NCBI GenBank assembly: GCA_963827065.1
Contig: CAWGZM010000005.1
Coordinates: 1 to 64,000, forward strand
From: JACVRW01 sp963827065
Lineage (GTDB): Bacteria > Actinomycetota > Thermoleophilia > Solirubrobacterales > Thermoleophilaceae
DNA length: 64,000 nt
Direction of reading: 5' to 3'
Under the pieces are notes generated by a model that worked only from the letters and a program-made list of their open reading frames with translations, did not search any database and was not told where the DNA came from. Position 1 is the first letter of the stretch. Every line of letters begins with the position of its first letter. Below are positions 18,678 to 30,792 of the stretch, piece after piece. A program made the translations under genes and the position numbers.

Positions 18678-20152
18678 CTCAACTCATGGCCCCCCTCCGT
18701 CGATCCCGCCTTGTGGGTGGGGCCGGCTTTCCTTGGGCGTTTGTAGCCGGCGGCCGCTTGGACGCTCGAGGGGCGCCATTGGGAGCCGCCTCTGAGGGTT
18801 GGGATTCCTTCCTGGTTGAGCTTGTCGGCGATTGCTTGGAGAGTCATGCCTCTTGTGCGCATGTCGGCGATCCGTTGTTTCAGGTGGGGGACGTCTTCGA
18901 CTGCTGGTCTGCCTGTCGTGGCGCGTTTGGCGCGTGCGGCGGCGAGGCCCTTGCGGGTCTGCTCGCCGATGCGCCTGCCTTCCCACTGGCCGACCGACAT
19001 GAGCGTGCGGGCGGTGAGCTGACCGGACGGGGAGGCCGTGTCGAGCCTGTGGTCGATCGCGACGAGCCGGCACTCGTTGTCCGTCAGCCACTCCATGATC
19101 TGGCCGAGGTCGGCTGCTGAGCGGCTCAGCCGTTCCAGCTCTGAGACGACCAGGCAGGACGCCCTGCCTTCTGCCATGTGCTCGAGCGCGTACTGCATGC
19201 CGGGCCGCTCGAGCCCCTTCGGGTGGCCGTTCTCGACATCGCGTACGACGTGCTGGAGCTGCCAACCGCGTTCACGGCACAGCTGCTCGATCTGTGAGGC
19301 CTGCTCATCCAGCGCGGCCCGGTCATCCGCCTTCGGGACGCTCACATAGCCGATCGCGACCGGCCGCTCCCTGGGCCCCGTGGTGGTGACTGTGCCGCGC
19401 TCAGGCGGCGGTGCGGGTGCGAGTGAGCGCCCTGTTCCGGCGTCGGCCGGCCGCAGGCGGGTGTTACGGACGATGAGTCCGCCCAGCAGTGACCCAGCCG
19501 TCAGCGCGAGCGCAAGCAGCGCCAGCACCAGCATTAGCCCTGCCCCGCCATCGTTGTCGGTCGGGATGTCACCCGTGAGCGGGATGGACGTCGCCGCCCA
19601 GGATGCCCGTTCCAGCGCGGGCCGAAGCTCCAGGCGGTCCCGCCGCGCCTCGGCGCGCTGCGCCCGGGCGCGCTGTGACCGTTCGAACCGTGTCACCGCG
19701 GCGGTGGTGCGGGGCCCGTACAGCCCATCGAGTGGCCCCGGACGCATCCCGGCGCGCCGCAACCGCACCTGCACCGCACGCACGTCGAGCGAGCGTCCAA
19801 GCCCACGCCAGGTCGCCGGCCCGGCGACACCGTCGGTGCTCAGGCCTGTAGCGGCCTGGAACCGCAGCAGCGCGGCCTCGGTACGCGGGCCGAACAACCC
19901 GTCGATCGGCCCGGGCGCCCAGCCAAGCCGCCGCAGCACACGCTGCAGCGTCCGCACACGCTGTGCCTCGCTTCTCTGTGTCCCGAAGCCGTCGCCGCGG
20001 TCGAGCGGTGCGGCGTCGGCCAGCTTGGCCGGCTGCAATGCCGCTGTTGCGGCGCTCGCCACGCACGTGCCCGTACCCACGAGCAGGACCAGGGCAGCCG
20101 CAACGGCCCCCAATCCAACCCGCAAACCGGGCCTCCAATATTTCCGTTCCAT
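18674..20152 (-). CDS. membrane-anchored peptidoglycan-binding / serine-recombinase-like fusion
   Basis: A 492-residue fusion. Order: signal/anchor segment (GLGAVAAALVLLVGTGTC), a first PG_binding_1 repeat (LQRVLRRLGWAPGPIDGLFGPRTEAALLRFQ), a second shorter one (VRLRRAGMRPGPLDGLYGPRTTAAVTRFE), a membrane helix (GLMLVLALLALALTAGSLLGG), a Pro-rich linker, a resolvase domain (AIGYVSVPKADDRAALDEQ to MSVGQWEGRRIGEQTRKG) and a recombinase-type HTH (MTLQAIADKLNQEGIP). The usual YxRVS reads YVSVP: the catalytic Ser is Pro and the Arg is Ser, while ERLSRS is kept. Recombination is therefore unlikely; a wall-sensing, membrane-tethered DNA-binding role is inferred. The start is ATG 20152, 7 bases after GAGGAG. 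Confidence 0.8.
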   Translation of the reverse strand: MERKYWRPGLRVGLGAVAAALVLLVGTGTCVASAATAALQPAKLADAAPLDRGDGFGTQRSEAQRVRTLQRVLRRLGWAPGPIDGLFGPRTEAALLRFQAATGLSTDGVAGPATWRGLGRSLDVRAVQVRLRRAGMRPGPLDGLYGPRTTAAVTRFERSQRARAQRAEARRDRLELRPALERASWAATSIPLTGDIPTDNDGGAGLMLVLALLALALTAGSLLGGLIVRNTRLRPADAGTGRSLAPAPPPERGTVTTTGPRERPVAIGYVSVPKADDRAALDEQASQIEQLCRERGWQLQHVVRDVENGHPKGLERPGMQYALEHMAEGRASCLVVSELERLSRSAADLGQIMEWLTDNECRLVAIDHRLDTASPSGQLTARTLMSVGQWEGRRIGEQTRKGLAAARAKRATTGRPAVEDVPHLKQRIADMRTRGMTLQAIADKLNQEGIPTLRGGSQWRPSSVQAAAGYKRPRKAGPTHKAGSTEGGHELS

Positions 20153-20177
20153 CGTGGTCTCCTCATCGAGCAATCAG

Positions 20178-20200
20178 CCCCCGGCGCGTCCGGCGCCGGG
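20178..20200. terminator. strong GC hairpin between repeat protein and recombinase-like genes
   Basis: CCCCGGCGC and GCGCCGGGG pair perfectly around a 5-base loop. It follows the repeat-protein stop by 28 bases and precedes the next start by 26. There is no T-run on the reverse strand, so it may be an attenuator or mRNA stabiliser rather than a true terminator. Confidence 0.5.
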
Positions 20201-20227
20201 GAGGTCCTGGTCAAAGCCCCGACGGGC

Positions 20228-22840
20228 TTAACCAGGCCGCTCGATGACGGCCACGAAGGCCTGCGGACGCCACGCGAAGGAAGACAGGCGCAAACGCGTG
20301 GAATGCCGCAGGCCGAAGGCCGCAAGCGAAACGAGAAGAGCGAAGAGAGCGCCCCCAGCGGCACCACCGAAACCGCCCGCGGCCGCGGACGACCCGGACG
20401 GGCTCGGGAGTGGCTGAGGGGTCGAGGGGCCGCTGCCATCGGCCGGATCAGGCGACCCGCCGCCGGCGGTGGCGCCCGTCAGGCCGGGCGCTGAGGACGG
20501 GGCCGTCAAGAACGACGCTGAGAGCGGACCCTCGAATGCGGGAAGCCCCGGGACCGGCGCGGCCGGCTGACCGGCGGGGCTCGAATCGGCAGCTGAGCCC
20601 GGCCCATCAAGGATCGGAGCCGACGCCGGCGGAACGACCGACACGGGACCCTGCGGAACCAGCGGCGCCGCCGGCGTACCAGGCAGCGGGGGCGGCTGTG
20701 ACAGCGACGGCCGCGGAGGCAGCTGGCCAGTCACACCCTCCACCACCGGGCCCACCGGCGCGGTCAGATCCTCGACGACCGGTGCCAGCGGAGCGGTGAT
20801 GTCCTCCACCACAGGCGCCAACGGGCCCGTCAGGTCCTCGATGACCGGCGTGAGCGGGGCGACCACGTTGCCGAGCACCGGCGCCAGTGGGGCGGTCAGG
20901 TCCTCGACGATCGGAGTCAGCGGGGCGGTGATGTTCTCGACGATCGGACTGAGCGGGGCGACCAGGTTGCCGAGCACCGGCGCCAGCGGGGCGGTCAGGT
21001 CCTCGACGATCGGGGTGAGCGGGGCGGTGATGTTCTCGACGATCGGCGTGAGCGGGGCGGTGATCGTTCTCGACGATCGGCGCCAGCGGGGCGGTGAGGT
21101 TCTCGACGATCGGCGTCAGCGGGGCGGTGAGGTCCTCGACGATCGGCGTCAGCGGGGCGGTGAGGTCTCAACGATCGGAGTTAGTGGCGCGGTCAGGTCC
21201 TCGATGATCGGCGTCAGCGGCTCGGTCACAGCGCCGACCACCGGGGCGAGCGGCTCGGTCAGGTTCTCGATGACCGGCGTCAGCGGCTCCGTGACATTCC
21301 CGAGCACCGGAGCCAGCGGCTCGGTCAGGTCCTCGACGATCGGACGATGAGCGGGGCGGTGACGTCCTCGACGATCGGAGTGAGCGGGGCGGTGAGGTCC
21401 TCGACGATCGGCGTCAGCGGCTCGGTCACATCGCCGACCACCGGGGCGAGCGGCTCGGTCAGGTTCTCGACGATCGGCGTCAGCGGCTCCGTGACATCCC
21501 CGAGCACCGGGGCGAGCGGCTCGGTGACGTCCTCGACGATCGGAGTGAGCGGGGCGGTGAGGTCCTCGACGATCGGCGTGAGCGGGTCGGTGAGGTCCTC
21601 GACGATCGGCGTCAGCGGCTCGGTGACGTCCTCGACGATCGGCGTGAGCGGCTCGGTCACATCGCCGAGCGCCGGGGCGACCGGCTCGGTGACGTCCTCG
21701 ACGATCGGCGATCGAGCGGGCTCGGTCACATCGTCGAGCGACCGGGGCGACCGGCTCGGTCACGTCCTCGACGATCGGCGTCAGCGGCTCGGTCACATCG
21801 CCGAGCGCCGGGGCGACCGGCTCGGTCACGTCCTCGACGATCGGCGTCAGCGGCTCGGTCACATCGCCGAGCACCGGGACGACTGGCTCGGTGACATCCT
21901 CGACGACCGGCGTCAGCGGCTCGGTCACGTTCTCGACGATCGGCGTGACGGGCTCCGTCGCTTCCTCGACCACCGGAGCCACGGGCTCGGTCACGTCGCC
22001 GAGTACCGGAGTAATCGACTCGGTCGCTTCCTCGACGACCGGAGCCGCGGGCTCGGTCACGTTCGCGACCTCGGGAACCTGCGGGCCGCCGGAGCCGTCG
22101 ACCGGTGGAGTAGACGGCACGCCCAGGTCCTCCACGACCGTGGTGACCTGAGCGGTCGTCTCCTCGACCACCGGCACTACCTGCTCGACGACCGGTGCCG
22201 CCGGAGCGGGCGCCGGGGCCGGCGGGTCCGCCGGAGCGGCCTGCTCGACGGCGGCGGGCGGCTCGGCCGGCTCGACCGGTGCCTCGGCAGCCGCCGGCTC
22301 GGCCGGAGCCGGGGGCGGCTCGACGGCGGCGGGCTCGACCGGGGCGGCCGGGGCCTCCGGGGCGGCCGGCTCAGAGGGAGCCGGGGGCGGCTCGACGGCA
22401 GCGAGGCTCCGGTGAGGCGGTCTCGACCACCTCGGCCACCGTCTCCGTGGCCTGCTCGACGACCGGGGGGTCGGCGACGGTGCGGATTGCGCCGGCGGCT
22501 CGGCTCGACCGCAGCCGGTCGAGGCGGTCTCGACCACCTCGGCCACCGTCTCCGTGGCCTGCTCGACGACCGGGGGCGTCGGCGACGGCGCGGATTGCGC
22601 CGGCGGCTCGGTCAGCTCCTCGACGACCGGCACCCCGGGCACCTGGGCGAGCGCGGATGCCGGTGCACACAACAGCGCCGCCAGGGCTATGAGGACGGCG
22701 GCGGCGCGCGCGCCGGCGAGTCGGAGAGGCTCTCTCCGTTGGCGCCGGGCTGTCTTCTGGGAGGTGCTCAAGGCCGCTTTGCACTGGGTTACGCGCGTGA
22801 ACCTGCTCCAAGACTTCCCCCGATCAGCCCGATCACGCAC
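20228..22840 (-). pseudogene. secreted 11-residue-repeat surface protein, multiple frameshifts
   Basis: Reverse-strand frames tile one long protein (~860 residues). It starts with a basic segment and signal peptide (AAAVLIALAALLCAPASALAQ), then a Pro/Ala/Glu-rich region (VEPPPAPSEPAAPEAP), then dozens of copies of an 11-residue unit of the form TPIVEDVTEPL / APVLGDVTEPL, and ends with a Pro/Ser-rich stalk and a C-terminal helix (GGALFALLVSLAAFGLRH). Frame changes occur near 22510, 22410, 21735, 21350, 21155 and 21065, so as written it cannot be translated whole. The unit is extended and Val/Glu-rich, suggesting a rod-like wall or surface protein. It is 75 bases upstream of the peptidoglycan-binding recombinase-like gene, same strand. 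Confidence 0.7.
20770..22080. repeat. tandem 33-bp repeats coding for an 11-residue unit
   Basis: Near-identical 33-base units (for example the plus-strand stretch beginning GTCCTCGACGATCGGCGT) follow each other for about 1.3 kb. Variants alternate IVED/VLGD and TEP/TAP. Units at 21360-21720 are the most alike, implying recent expansion. Such repeats are prone to slippage and to misassembly, which fits the frame breaks seen here. Confidence 0.85.
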
Positions 22841-22911
22841 ATTTTTTACGCTTCGTACGCAACGGCGCCGGACGAAGTTTTCCCGCTATTTGCGGTTTTT
22901 CGGAAGCGAGA

Positions 22912-23367
22912 TCAGCTTCGGGAGAGGACCAGGCTGTAGTCAACCCAGCGGTCGTCGGCCTCTCCGCCGATGCGGTCGTAGACCTTCCGCGCGCGCTCGT
23001 TGTCGCGCGCCGTCTGCCAGTCGAGCGAGGTGGCCGCGTGCTCCCGCGCCCGCTCGGCACAGGCGGCGATCAGCGCGTCGGCGGTGCCGCCGCCGCGTGC
23101 ATCCGGGCTCACGAACAGGTCGTTCATCACGGCGATCCGGGAGGCGCTGAGCGTCGACCAGGTCCAGAAGACGGTGGCGAATCCGATCGCCCGCCCGTCC
23201 TCGTCGCGGGCGATCAGCTGCACGCCGTCCTGCTCGGGGCTCGCGATCAGCTCTCGCGAGAGGCCGAGCAGCTCCTCGTCGGACGGGTTCACCTCGTAGA
23301 AGTCGCAGTAGCCGCGCATGAGCGGCAGTAGCTCGGGTAGATCGGCCTCAGTGACGGTCGCTATCAC
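22912..23367 (-). CDS. GNAT-family N-acetyltransferase
   Basis: A 151-residue acetyl-CoA-dependent transferase: VTEADLPELLPLMRGYCDFYEVNP at the N-terminus, the central strand GFATVFWTWSTLSASRIAVMNDLFVSPDARGGGTADALIAA containing the acetyl-CoA pyrophosphate loop (DARGGGTA for Q/RxxGxG/A), and WQTARDNERARKVYDRIGG near the end. The start is GTG 23367. The substrate is unknown. The gene is divergent from the UDP-glucose pyrophosphorylase gene with a 50-base gap. Confidence 0.88.
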   Translation of the reverse strand: MIATVTEADLPELLPLMRGYCDFYEVNPSDEELLGLSRELIASPEQDGVQLIARDEDGRAIGFATVFWTWSTLSASRIAVMNDLFVSPDARGGGTADALIAACAERAREHAATSLDWQTARDNERARKVYDRIGGEADDRWVDYSLVLSRS

Positions 23368-23417
23368 GGCGTGGACGGTACCGCCCGGCGAGCCCGAGCC
23401 GCTTTAGGATCGCGGCC

Positions 23418-24776
23418 GTGAGCAAGGCGACCGACAAGATGCGCGCCGAGGGGCTGCCGGAGATCGCAATCGAGACGTTCGCGCGCTACGAGGAGCGCCT
23501 GCGCGCGGGTGAGCAGGGTCTTATTCCGGAGCGCGAGATCGAGCCGCTCGACGACGTTCCGCCCCTGTCCGAGCTGGGCGAAGGTGACCCATCGGCGATC
23601 GAGCGCGTCGTCGTGCTCAAGCTGAACGGCGGGCTCGGCACGAGCATGGGGATGACGAAGGCCAAGTCGCTGCTCGAGGTGAAGGACGGCCACACCTTCC
23701 TCGACGTGATCGCCCGCCAGATACTGCACCTGCGCGAGCGGCGCGGTGCGGGCATCCCGCTGCTCCTCATGAACAGCTTCGCGACGCGTGACGACACGCT
23801 TGCGGCGCTCGAGCGCTATCCCAAACTCAAGGTGGACGACCTCCCGCTCGACTTCCTCCAGGGCAAGGTGCCGAAGCTGCTTGCGGACAGCTTCGACCCC
23901 GCCGAATGGCCCGACGACCCGGCGCTCGAGTGGGCGCCCCCCGGCCACGGAGACGTCTTCGCCTCACTCGCCGCGACGGGCCTGCTCGGAGAGCTGCTCG
24001 AGCACGGCTACGAGTACCTCTTCCTCTCGAACTCGGACAACCTGGGCGCGACCCTCGAGCCGACGATCCTCGGTTGGCTGGCGGCCGAGGGCCTGCCGTT
24101 CGTGTCCGAGGTCGTCGACCGCACCGAGAGCGACCGCAAGGGCGGCCACCTGGCACGCCGGCGTTCGGACGGCGGCCTGCTGCTGCGCGAGACGGCTCAG
24201 GTCCCCGACGAGGATCAGGAGGCGTTCGAGGACATCAGCGTCCACCGCTACTTCAACGCCAACAACATCTGGGTGAGCCTCCGAGCGCTCGACGAGAAGC
24301 TCCGGGAGGGCGGCGGCGTGCTCGAGCTGCCGATGATCGTCAACCGCAAGACGGTCGACCCGACGGACCCGTCCTCGCCCGAGGTAGTTCAGCTCGAGAC
24401 GGCGATGGGGGCCGCCATCGGGGTCTTCGAGGGTGCGGGCGCCGTGCACGTGCCGCGCGACCGCTTCGTGCCGGTCAAGAAGGCGAATGACCTGCTCGTG
24501 GTGCGCTCGGACGCCTACGCCCTGCACGACGACTGGACGGTGCGGCTCGTCCCCCAGCGCGAGGGGATGCCGCCTCACGTCGAGCTCGACACCGACTACT
24601 ACAAGCTGATCCGGGACTTCGAGGAGCGCTTCGCCCAAGGGCCGCCGTCACTGGCAGCCTGCCGCCGCCTCGAGGTGATCGGCGACGTGAGCTTCGGGCG
24701 CGACGTCGTGGTACGCGGAAGCGTGCGGGTGGAGGGCCCGCGCCGCGTAGAGGACGGCGAGGTGCTCGAGGGCTAG
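23418..24776 (+). CDS. UTP-glucose-1-phosphate uridylyltransferase, UDPGP (eukaryotic-like) type
   Basis: Makes UDP-glucose from UTP and glucose-1-phosphate; 452 residues. It belongs to the UDPGP family rather than GalU: the nucleotide-binding loop is LKLNGGLGTSMGMTKAKSLLEVK, followed by PLLLMNSFATRDDT, GHGDVFASL and FLSNSDNLGAT (metal Asp), FNANNIWV, and KKANDLLVVRSDAY. A short C-terminal beta-helix (VIGDVSFGRDVVVRGSVRVEG) ends the chain. The start is GTG 23418. The product is the substrate for the UDP-glucose-type dehydrogenase at 7.8 kb and for cell-wall glycosyltransferases. Confidence 0.93.
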   Translation: MSKATDKMRAEGLPEIAIETFARYEERLRAGEQGLIPEREIEPLDDVPPLSELGEGDPSAIERVVVLKLNGGLGTSMGMTKAKSLLEVKDGHTFLDVIARQILHLRERRGAGIPLLLMNSFATRDDTLAALERYPKLKVDDLPLDFLQGKVPKLLADSFDPAEWPDDPALEWAPPGHGDVFASLAATGLLGELLEHGYEYLFLSNSDNLGATLEPTILGWLAAEGLPFVSEVVDRTESDRKGGHLARRRSDGGLLLRETAQVPDEDQEAFEDISVHRYFNANNIWVSLRALDEKLREGGGVLELPMIVNRKTVDPTDPSSPEVVQLETAMGAAIGVFEGAGAVHVPRDRFVPVKKANDLLVVRSDAYALHDDWTVRLVPQREGMPPHVELDTDYYKLIRDFEERFAQGPPSLAACRRLEVIGDVSFGRDVVVRGSVRVEGPRRVEDGEVLEG

Positions 24777-24819
24777 CCGCCGTGCGCGAGGGCACGGGCT
24801 GGGCCCCGGGCCGCAGCGA

Positions 24820-25638
24820 CTAGCTTCTCGCAGCCTCGAGCCGCTCGCGCCTGCGCTCCTCCTCCTCGGACTGGCTCAGCATGCGCACGAACAGGACGAC
24901 GAGCACGAGCACCAGCGTCATCGACTGCTCGACCATCATGATCACGCCGCCGACGTTCTGGTCCTCGGTCGGGCTGAGCCCCCAGATCCGCGGAAGCGTC
25001 TCGTAGTAGGGATAGAAGGGCGTCGACGCCCATGCGAGATACAGGCCGAGCGCCGCGAGGCCGCCCTTCGCGGCCGCGATGTAGGCGACGGGCTGCATCC
25101 CGGTCATGCGCCGCCGCATGGGAACGGGCTGGATCAGCGCCCACCAGAGCGCCACGCCGGCCGCGAAGAAGCAGAGGTGCTCGAGTACGTGGAGCGGCGC
25201 GCTCTTCACGGCGGCGTCGTAGAGCGCCGGCACGTGCCAGAGGTACATGAGCGCGAGCCAGAGGACGAGCCCCGTCACGGGGTTGGCGAGTGGGCCGAGC
25301 GCCCGCTCGACCCGCATGAGCCGGCGCGTGGCGGGGCGCATGATCACGCGCGAGAGCGCGAGCAGCAGCAGCAGCGGCGCTATGTCGCCGAGCAGCACGT
25401 GCTGAAGCATGTGCGCGGAGAAGAGGTAGTCCTCGCCGAGCCTGTCGAGCGGGGACACGAGCGCGATCAGGAGCGCTATCGCCGCGCCGGTGAACGCGAG
25501 CGCCTCCTTGAGGCCCGCGCCGCGGCCGGCGGCTTCGCGGCGCGCCGCCCGGAAGCGCCATATGTAGATGCCCGCGAACAGCGCCAGCGGCGCCAGCACG
25601 GCGGGGTCGGGCAGCCAGTGCAGCTGGGGGTGATCCAC
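24820..25638 (-). CDS. CtaG-like cytochrome c oxidase assembly protein
   Basis: A 272-residue multi-pass membrane protein of the caa3_CtaG family, linked to copper insertion into cytochrome oxidase. Seven helices are visible, with family motifs SPLDRLGEDYLFSAHMLQHVLLGDIAPLLLLLALS (His residues in the second helix pair), LMYLWHVPALYDAAVKSAPLHVLEHLCFFAAGVALWWAL and the DQNVGGVIMMVEQS near the end. The start is GTG 25638, 64 bases from the divergent comF gene. No oxidase subunits are present nearby. Confidence 0.85.
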   Translation of the reverse strand: MDHPQLHWLPDPAVLAPLALFAGIYIWRFRAARREAAGRGAGLKEALAFTGAAIALLIALVSPLDRLGEDYLFSAHMLQHVLLGDIAPLLLLLALSRVIMRPATRRLMRVERALGPLANPVTGLVLWLALMYLWHVPALYDAAVKSAPLHVLEHLCFFAAGVALWWALIQPVPMRRRMTGMQPVAYIAAAKGGLAALGLYLAWASTPFYPYYETLPRIWGLSPTEDQNVGGVIMMVEQSMTLVLVLVVLFVRMLSQSEEEERRRERLEAARS

Positions 25639-25701
25639 TTGTCGCGAGATTGTCGCAGTGGGGTGCCCACACGTAACACGGATCGCGCAAAGCTCCGGTG
25701 C

Positions 25702-26313
25702 GTGCTCGTACCACCCCTCTGTTGGGCCTGCAGCGGGCCCGCCCACAGGCGGGAGCCGCTCTGCCTCGGCTGCCGCCGGCTGCTGCGGCGCCTGCCGGCC
25801 GCCCCCGTGCGGGTCGGCTCTGTCAGCGCCTGGGCGCCGGTCGGGTACGAGGGCCCGGCGCGGGCGCTCGTGCGCGCGCTCAAGTTCCGCGGGGCGGTGG
25901 CGCTGGCCGAAGCGATGGCGGCCCAGATCGCCGCGAACGCGCCGCCGGGGTTGATCCGCGAAGAGGCGGCGCTGGTCCCGGTGCCGCTGCACCCTCGCCG
26001 GCGGCGGCGACGCGGGTTCAACCAGGCGCGCGAGCTCGCCGGCGCGCTCTCGAGGCGGACGGGGCTGGCGCTCGAGGACTGCCTCGAGCGGGCCGGCCCG
26101 GGCCACACCCAGGTCGGACGCGGGCGAAGCGAGCGCCGCGCCGGGCCCGCCGACGGTGTGCGCACGGGGGCGGGACCGGTGCCGCGGCGGGCCGTGCTGG
26201 TGGACGACGTCGTCACAACCGGAGGCACCCTGGGCGCCTGCGCGGAGGCGCTGCGGGCCGCCGGTTGCAGGGAGGTCGTGGCGGTCGCGTTCGCGCGCAC
26301 GCTCGGAAGGTGA
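25702..26313 (+). CDS. ComF family phosphoribosyltransferase-like protein
   Basis: A 203-residue ComF-type protein. The N-terminus has a zinc ribbon from two Cys pairs (CWAC and CLGC), then the double-zinc/PRT domain with YEGPARALVRALKFRGAVALAEAMA, VPVPLHPRRRRRRGFNQARELA (the conserved RGFNQ motif) and VLVDDVVTTGGTL, the PRPP-binding loop. ComF supports DNA uptake in naturally competent species, but many non-competent actinobacteria carry it. The start is GTG 25702; earlier in-frame starts lack homology. hpf follows after 89 bases. Confidence 0.9.
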   Translation: MLVPPLCWACSGPAHRREPLCLGCRRLLRRLPAAPVRVGSVSAWAPVGYEGPARALVRALKFRGAVALAEAMAAQIAANAPPGLIREEAALVPVPLHPRRRRRRGFNQARELAGALSRRTGLALEDCLERAGPGHTQVGRGRSERRAGPADGVRTGAGPVPRRAVLVDDVVTTGGTLGACAEALRAAGCREVVAVAFARTLGR

Positions 26314-26402
26314 GCCCATGCTGCGCAAACTTCCGACTCTCCCCCTGGAAAGCCGAGTACGTGCTCTCTACCATCGGCATCCCGACCACCCCAGGAGGGC
26401 AG

Positions 26403-26747
26403 ATGCGCATCCAGGTGAAGGGCCGCAACGGCGCCAATGTCGACGAGGAGCTCGTTTCCAAGTTGGAGAAGAAGCTCGCGAAGATCGGTCGCCAGGTCTC
26501 ACCCCTTGCCGTCCTGGACGTCGAGCTGAGCGAGGAGCGCAACCCCGCCATCCGGGACTCGCAGGTCGCCGAGGCCACCCTTCACCTCAAGGGGACGACC
26601 CTGCGGGCGAGCAAGAGCTCGACCGACATGGGTCACTCGATCAACCTGATGGCGGACGACCTCGCGCGTCAGGTCAAGAAGCACCGCGACAAGCGCCGCG
26701 GGCGCCGAGAGGCCCAGAAGGCAGGCCAGCAGCCACACCCCGCCTGA
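26403..26747 (+). CDS. hpf: ribosome hibernation-promoting factor / S30EA family
   Basis: A 114-residue short-form HPF/YfiA protein that binds the 30S decoding region and inactivates ribosomes in stationary phase. The beta-alpha-beta core is clear: MRIQVKGRNGANVDEELVSKLEKKLAKIG, VLDVELSEERNPAIRDSQVAEATLHLKGTTLRA, then MGHSINLMADDLARQVKKHRDKRRGR, the basic helix that contacts rRNA. There is no C-terminal dimerisation domain, so it would not make 100S dimers by itself. ATG 26403 is preceded by a perfect AGGAGG. It lies just upstream of secA, an arrangement common in actinobacteria. Confidence 0.92.
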   Translation: MRIQVKGRNGANVDEELVSKLEKKLAKIGRQVSPLAVLDVELSEERNPAIRDSQVAEATLHLKGTTLRASKSSTDMGHSINLMADDLARQVKKHRDKRRGRREAQKAGQQPHPA

Positions 26748-26811
26748 CCGGCCTCCGCGCGGCTTCCCGAGCGGGATCGGAGGCCCCGCGAGCCTTGCTA
26801 CCGTAGCTCGA

Positions 26812-29686
<2,875 letters not shown>

Positions 29687-29697
<11 letters not shown>

Positions 29698-30785
29698 CGA
29701 CGCCAGTGGCCTCCGCGACCAGCTGAAGCTGCTCGCGGACTACCTTTGACCCGCCTGCTCTAGAGGCTCGCCTCGGCGAGCTCGAGGACGAGATGGGAGC
29801 GCCCGGCTTCTGGGACGACCAGGAGCGGGCGAGCTCGGTGTCGGCGGAGCACGCCGCGCGGTCGCGGCGGCTCGAGACGTTTCGCTCGCTCGAGCGGGAC
29901 ATCGAGGACCTCGAGGCGCTCGAGGAGATGGCGCAGGAGGACGAGTCGATCGCGGCCGAGCTCGAGGAGCAGCGTGACTCGATCGTCGCCCGCCTCGGGC
30001 AGCTCGAGGAGGCCCGTCTGTTCAGCGGCGAGTACGACTCCGGCGACGCCGTCGTGACCGTCAACGCCGGCGCCGGCGGGACCGACTCGCAGGACTGGGG
30101 GGAGATGCTCTTGCGCATGGAGATGCGCTGGGCCGAGCGGCGCGGCATGAAGGTCGAGCTGAAGGAGGTCTCACCGGGGGAGGAGGCGGGCATCAAGTCG
30201 GCCTCGTTCATCGCCCGCGGGGAGAACGCCTACGGGCTCTTCTCAGCCGAGAAGGGCGTCCACCGGCTCGTTCGCATCTCGCCGTTCGACTCGCAATCAC
30301 GCCGCCACACCGCCTTCGCCGGGTTGGAGGTGGCGCCGCTCGTGGAGGACTCCGTCGATATCGAGATCGAGCCGGACGACATCCAGATCGACACCTACCG
30401 GGCCTCAGGCGCGGGCGGCCAGCACGTGAACAAGACCGACTCGGCGGTGCGCATCACCCACCGCCCCAGCGGCATCGTCGTGCAGTGCCAGAACGAGCGC
30501 TCTCAGTCGTCGAACCGCGACACAGCGATGAAGATGCTGCGCGCGAAACTGATCGAGCTCGAGGAGCGCAGGCGCCAGGAGGCGCTCGCGAAGGAGAGGG
30601 GTGAGGCCCAGGACGTCGGCTGGGGCTCCCAGATCCGCAGCTACGTCCTCCACCCGTACACGATGGTCAAGGATCACCGCACGAACGTCGAGGCGGGCAA
30701 CGCCCAGGGCGTGCTCGACGGCGACCTCGACGAGTTCGTGCGAGCGGAGCTGTTGCGGCGCGCGGGGAACGGCGCGGCGCCGTAG
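29687..30785 (+). CDS. prfB: peptide chain release factor 2 (programmed +1 frameshift)
   Basis: RF2 terminates translation at UGA and UAA. The 20-codon first frame starts at ATG 29687 inside secA and stops at TGA 29747-29749; a +1 shift at CTT TGA C continues as DPPALEARLGELEDEMGAP to 30785, giving about 365 residues. The anticodon-like tripeptide SPF is in LVRISPFDSQSRR, and the peptidyl-hydrolysis GGQ is in SGAGGQHVNKTDSAVR. The shift lets RF2 control its own synthesis: low RF2 pauses at UGA and shifts. The N-terminal coiled coil (EDLEALEEMAQEDESIAAELEEQ) is normal. Confidence 0.97.
29744..29750 (+). promoter_or_regulatory. prfB programmed frameshift site CTTTGAC
   Basis: The heptamer CUU UGA C is identical to the consensus slip site. 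The usual internal Shine-Dalgarno-like stimulator just upstream is weak here (only GCGGAC), unlike AGGGGG of Escherichia coli, so efficiency may depend more on the UGA context. The shift is after codon 20, a little earlier than codon 26 in E. coli. Confidence 0.92.
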
Positions 30786-30792
30786 TCGGCCC

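Noticed and set aside
18674..20152. Resolvase domain as sign of an integrated phage or transposon
   Set aside because: No attachment repeats, transposase or phage genes nearby, the catalytic Ser is missing, and the domain is fused to wall-binding and membrane parts.
20770..22080. Could the regular 33-bp repeats be a CRISPR array?
   Set aside because: Units are contiguous with no unique spacers and encode an in-frame protein repeat; there are no cas genes.
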